Positions 63,101-64,000 of a stretch of DNA of 64,000 nt are shown here, piece after piece. The stretch's first letter is position 1, and every line of letters begins with the position of its first letter. The notes under the pieces were generated by a model. That model saw only the letters and a list, made by a program, of their open reading frames with translations, was not told the origin of the DNA and searched no databases. Position numbers and translations under genes: made by a program. The stretch is from Rurimicrobium sp040387755 (GTDB lineage: Bacteria > Bacteroidota > Bacteroidia > Chitinophagales > Chitinophagaceae), in contig JAZKDB010000004.1 of the NCBI GenBank assembly GCA_040387755.1, positions 198,049-262,048 of the forward strand. Reading direction: 5' to 3'.

Positions 63101-63699
63101 GTTAATGCAGCGTTTGAAAAAGGAGTACAATTACCAATATAAATACCTGTAGCCCCATAAGGTGTAATACCTGCTGCTGCAGTATTGTTGGTATTGTCTA
63201 ATGTGATTTTACAATCTTTAATTGAGAGGGTTTTACAGCCATCATTACTATTCAACTTGGTAATGGCATAACCCTTTTCCATTTTTGTTGTAGCCGTTGT
63301 ATTGGCTGCCGATTCTACCAAATGTAATTTATTGATAGTCACAAAATCTGAGCCTTGTATAGAAAAAATGGCGTCATTATTTCCAGAACCTACCGGAGCT
63401 GTAATTGTTTTCCCAGTTAAGCCAGTACCATTTATTGTTAATGTAGATGTCGCACTTAAGGTGGCGTTTAATATTGCAGAACCTAGAACGTAACCGCCGC
63501 CTGGAGCAGTTTGATCAATATTCAAATTGATAGTGACATTACCTGACCCTGTAATACCTTCATTATTAAGTATAGTTATAATTGAAGCCAGGGTTAAATA
63601 TGCGGGAGAAGGTATTGTATAAACACCGGGAAGTATAGCCTGACTTTTAAAACATGTCAATAAGCTGAGCAACAAGGTTGAGGTAAAAATTCTTTTCAT
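60154..63699 (-). CDS. large T9SS-secreted beta-helix protein with Ig-like repeats
   Basis: A 1,181-residue exported protein. It has a signal peptide (residues 1-20), then about 750 residues of repeated Asn/Thr/Gly-rich segments that look like a right-handed parallel beta-helix (NTISNFTIAG, NTFKNINAAS, NNFISDIAAS-like turns), then SPRKD-like PKD/Ig regions (VSYQWFRDDLLLPGDTFKS, YTYQWMRNSSILPGETNDH), then a type A T9SS sorting domain of ~75 residues (IKIFPNPMVDQLHIISS to the final KVNKTK). The ATG 63699 starts the signal peptide; the frame is open to 63813. It could be an adhesin or polysaccharide-binding protein. Confidence 0.8.
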   Translation of the reverse strand: MKRIFTSTLLLSLLTCFKSQAILPGVYTIPSPAYLTLASIITILNNEGITGSGNVTINLNIDQTAPGGGYVLGSAILNATLSATSTLTINGTGLTGKTITAPVGSGNNDAIFSIQGSDFVTINKLHLVESAANTTATTKMEKGYAITKLNSNDGCKTLSIKDCKITLDNTNNTAAAGITPYGATGIYIGNCTPFSNAALTAPTVFDGAHEGIFINKDTITNVNHGVYGNGTGLVIDGIAFNDKTILVHENVIENFTHNGVYLVFFDNDEVRKNKINNLASGGVAPTANSIIGVFYNGATVATNNNWTCEQNVIDLTIGGSGFAATGIYSQIIGTGTSTINDDTIKLTASGTTGQLIGIWGRNGNGTTTINRNYIYDFTVPSTNNLNLAGIWNGQTAAPVGYPTVCKITNNTISNFTIAGAATVFGCVDQNVANTNPSVFTGNTVSDFSISGTVTAFKGYQFRNTISTGTIILTATDNTFKNINAASTAIPMTILDPAANITVNGNLSNNRFENIAAGTGFLTGVQLDFAKSMVMNSDTFINLSGGADVIAYKAGYGGTAVQTLSFNKNFIDQLSSTGTSSFVEGLKITTGTSNFTAACSFTNGIIKKLSATGTGATANGVFTAGGTTTYNFSNNFISDIAASNNTGAYSSSFGFNLTNTGSNNVLFNTVNLTSTIGGAYGATGLLFSPGATNTIQNNILRVNVSAGAANNVAAIRALSGAALVPPSMSGFTAGSNIYYTPMGSNNYLYVEGTTNATLVNGYHINGLSANAAKNIVNDKFFNSECDKSAYHNFMKTTGIAVRERKTFTEDNLSGLDGVFSPVGMSYAESVALDVSVSIDFSSDPRPSGSSDIGALEFKGTTLPQMVIEITSSTGYDTACIFNLPVLNSSIPAFFNKVSYQWFRDDLLLPGDTFKSLLVKPISANYTLKVYDSTTGCDYFSERFKMTIVPPPPAQITYYDSLTFCESSAIVLQANKGYNYTYQWMRNSSILPGETNDHLVVDKSGDYMLEVNTPLGCASYSVPVRVKVYPLPKPTIVYGGPGKLTTQKYFLYQWYKNNVKIDSFATNRDFYTLFGKDGAYSVEVTDSNGCTAKSDIYLFATGIDEGLVNSTIKIFPNPMVDQLHIISSVEVNARLTDITGRVVAEQRNAKVIETATLAEGMYLLTLTDKEGKLIRIEKVNKTK

Positions 63700-63730
63700 A
63701 GTGGTAATTTTTAATGTTATCGGATTTTTT

Positions 63731-63751
63731 GTATCTAAAGGGTATAGATAC
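63731..63751. promoter_or_regulatory. inverted repeat in the leader of the large T9SS gene
   Basis: GTATCTA (63731-63737), seven bases, then TAGATAC (63745-63751): a perfect 7-bp dyad about 32 bases before the ATG. It may be an operator or a leader hairpin. Confidence 0.4.
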
Positions 63752-63811
63752 GGCCTTGCAAGATAAAACGTTCTTTTGAAAAAAGAAAATTTACAGTCGA
63801 CATTATTTAGC

Positions 63812-63851
63812 AAAAATTAACGGCGACTAAAAATAGCCGCCGTTAATTTTT
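63812..63851. terminator. terminator of the truncated right-hand gene
   Basis: A perfect 14-bp stem AAAAATTAACGGCG (63812-63825 with 63838-63851), with A and T runs on both flanks. It lies directly after the stop of the partial T9SS gene at 63894. Confidence 0.85.
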
Positions 63852-63893
63852 AACTCTGAAATCAGTGCCTTAATTCAGACCACTAATTGATAT

Positions 63894-64000
63894 TTATTTT
63901 CTGGTGATTTTGCTGACCCTTTGTTGTTTGATCAACTCGTTGCCAGTCTTATCACTGATGCTGAACAGATAAACACCATCAGCAAATTTACTCAAATCAA
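63894..64000 (-). CDS. C-terminus of a T9SS cargo protein (truncated by window edge)
   Basis: Too short for most gene callers but clear: on the minus strand the last 34 codons read DLSKFADGVYLFSISDKTG-NELIKQQRVSKITRK (split here at the hyphen) and then TAA at 63894-63896. The Gly-Val/Tyr-Leu run followed by a basic C-terminus is the end of a type A T9SS sorting domain. The rest of the gene lies beyond the window. Its product type cannot be named. Confidence 0.75.
   Translation of the reverse strand, partial: DLSKFADGVYLFSISDKTGNELIKQQRVSKITRK

Overview
The window is typical Bacteroidota chromosome, probably Sphingobacteriia/Chitinophagia (Chitinophagaceae-like). The evidence is a complete gldK-gldL-gldM-gldN core of the type IX secretion system (T9SS), several T9SS cargo proteins with C-terminal sorting domains, SPII lipoproteins, a SecA of about 1,100 residues, and Bacteroidota-type promoters (TTTG-N19/20-TAnnTTTG). 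The DNA is AT-rich. No rRNA, phage, insertion sequence or CRISPR array is visible.

Layout. 1-6 kb: a probable truncated gene start, an Ig-like lipoprotein, a glutathione peroxidase and a surface-sugar operon (rfbB, a polytopic DUF6056-like protein, rfbA). 6-15 kb: a secreted beta-propeller T9SS cargo, an SPFH protein, Xaa-Pro aminopeptidase, cobalamin adenosyltransferase, a DUF486 membrane protein, an MBL hydrolase and ComB. 15-20 kb: gldKLMN on the minus strand. 20-31 kb: a DUF255 thioredoxin-like protein, secA, a three-repeat secreted protein, an rRNA methyltransferase, an unknown secreted protein and a prolyl oligopeptidase. 31-34 kb: a MORN-repeat protein, a receiver-AAA+ regulator without a DNA-binding domain, and a DUF4139 protein. 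34.6-40.7 kb: a likely iron-acquisition cluster (DUF4856 lipoprotein, imelysin, HTTM protein, TonB-dependent receptor). 40.9-41.1 kb: a degenerate 21-bp tandem array. 41.2-53.9 kb: 23 minus-strand genes forming the merged S10-spc ribosomal operon from rpsJ to secY and map. 54-58.7 kb: tRNA-Leu(GAG), a LolC/E-type permease, rbfA, an LCIB-type carbonic anhydrase candidate paired with a bestrophin channel, and an L,D-transpeptidase. 58.8-60 kb: rpsF-rpsR-rplI with a structured leader. 60-64 kb: a 1,181-residue T9SS beta-helix protein and the C-terminus of another T9SS cargo.

The genes work together mainly in translation (ribosomal proteins, RbfA, rRNA methylation, tRNA), protein export (SecY, SecA, then the Gld proteins for the cargo proteins) and envelope and iron physiology. 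The most interesting observations are the bestrophin/LCIB-like pair (56137-57891), which resembles two parts of the algal CO2-concentrating machinery; the 21-bp tandem array (40919-41128); the NtrC-like regulator lacking its HTH and carrying GSFTSA in place of GAFTGA; and the rpsF leader with an asymmetric stem resembling an S6:S18 autoregulatory site. No completely new multi-gene defence-like system was seen.
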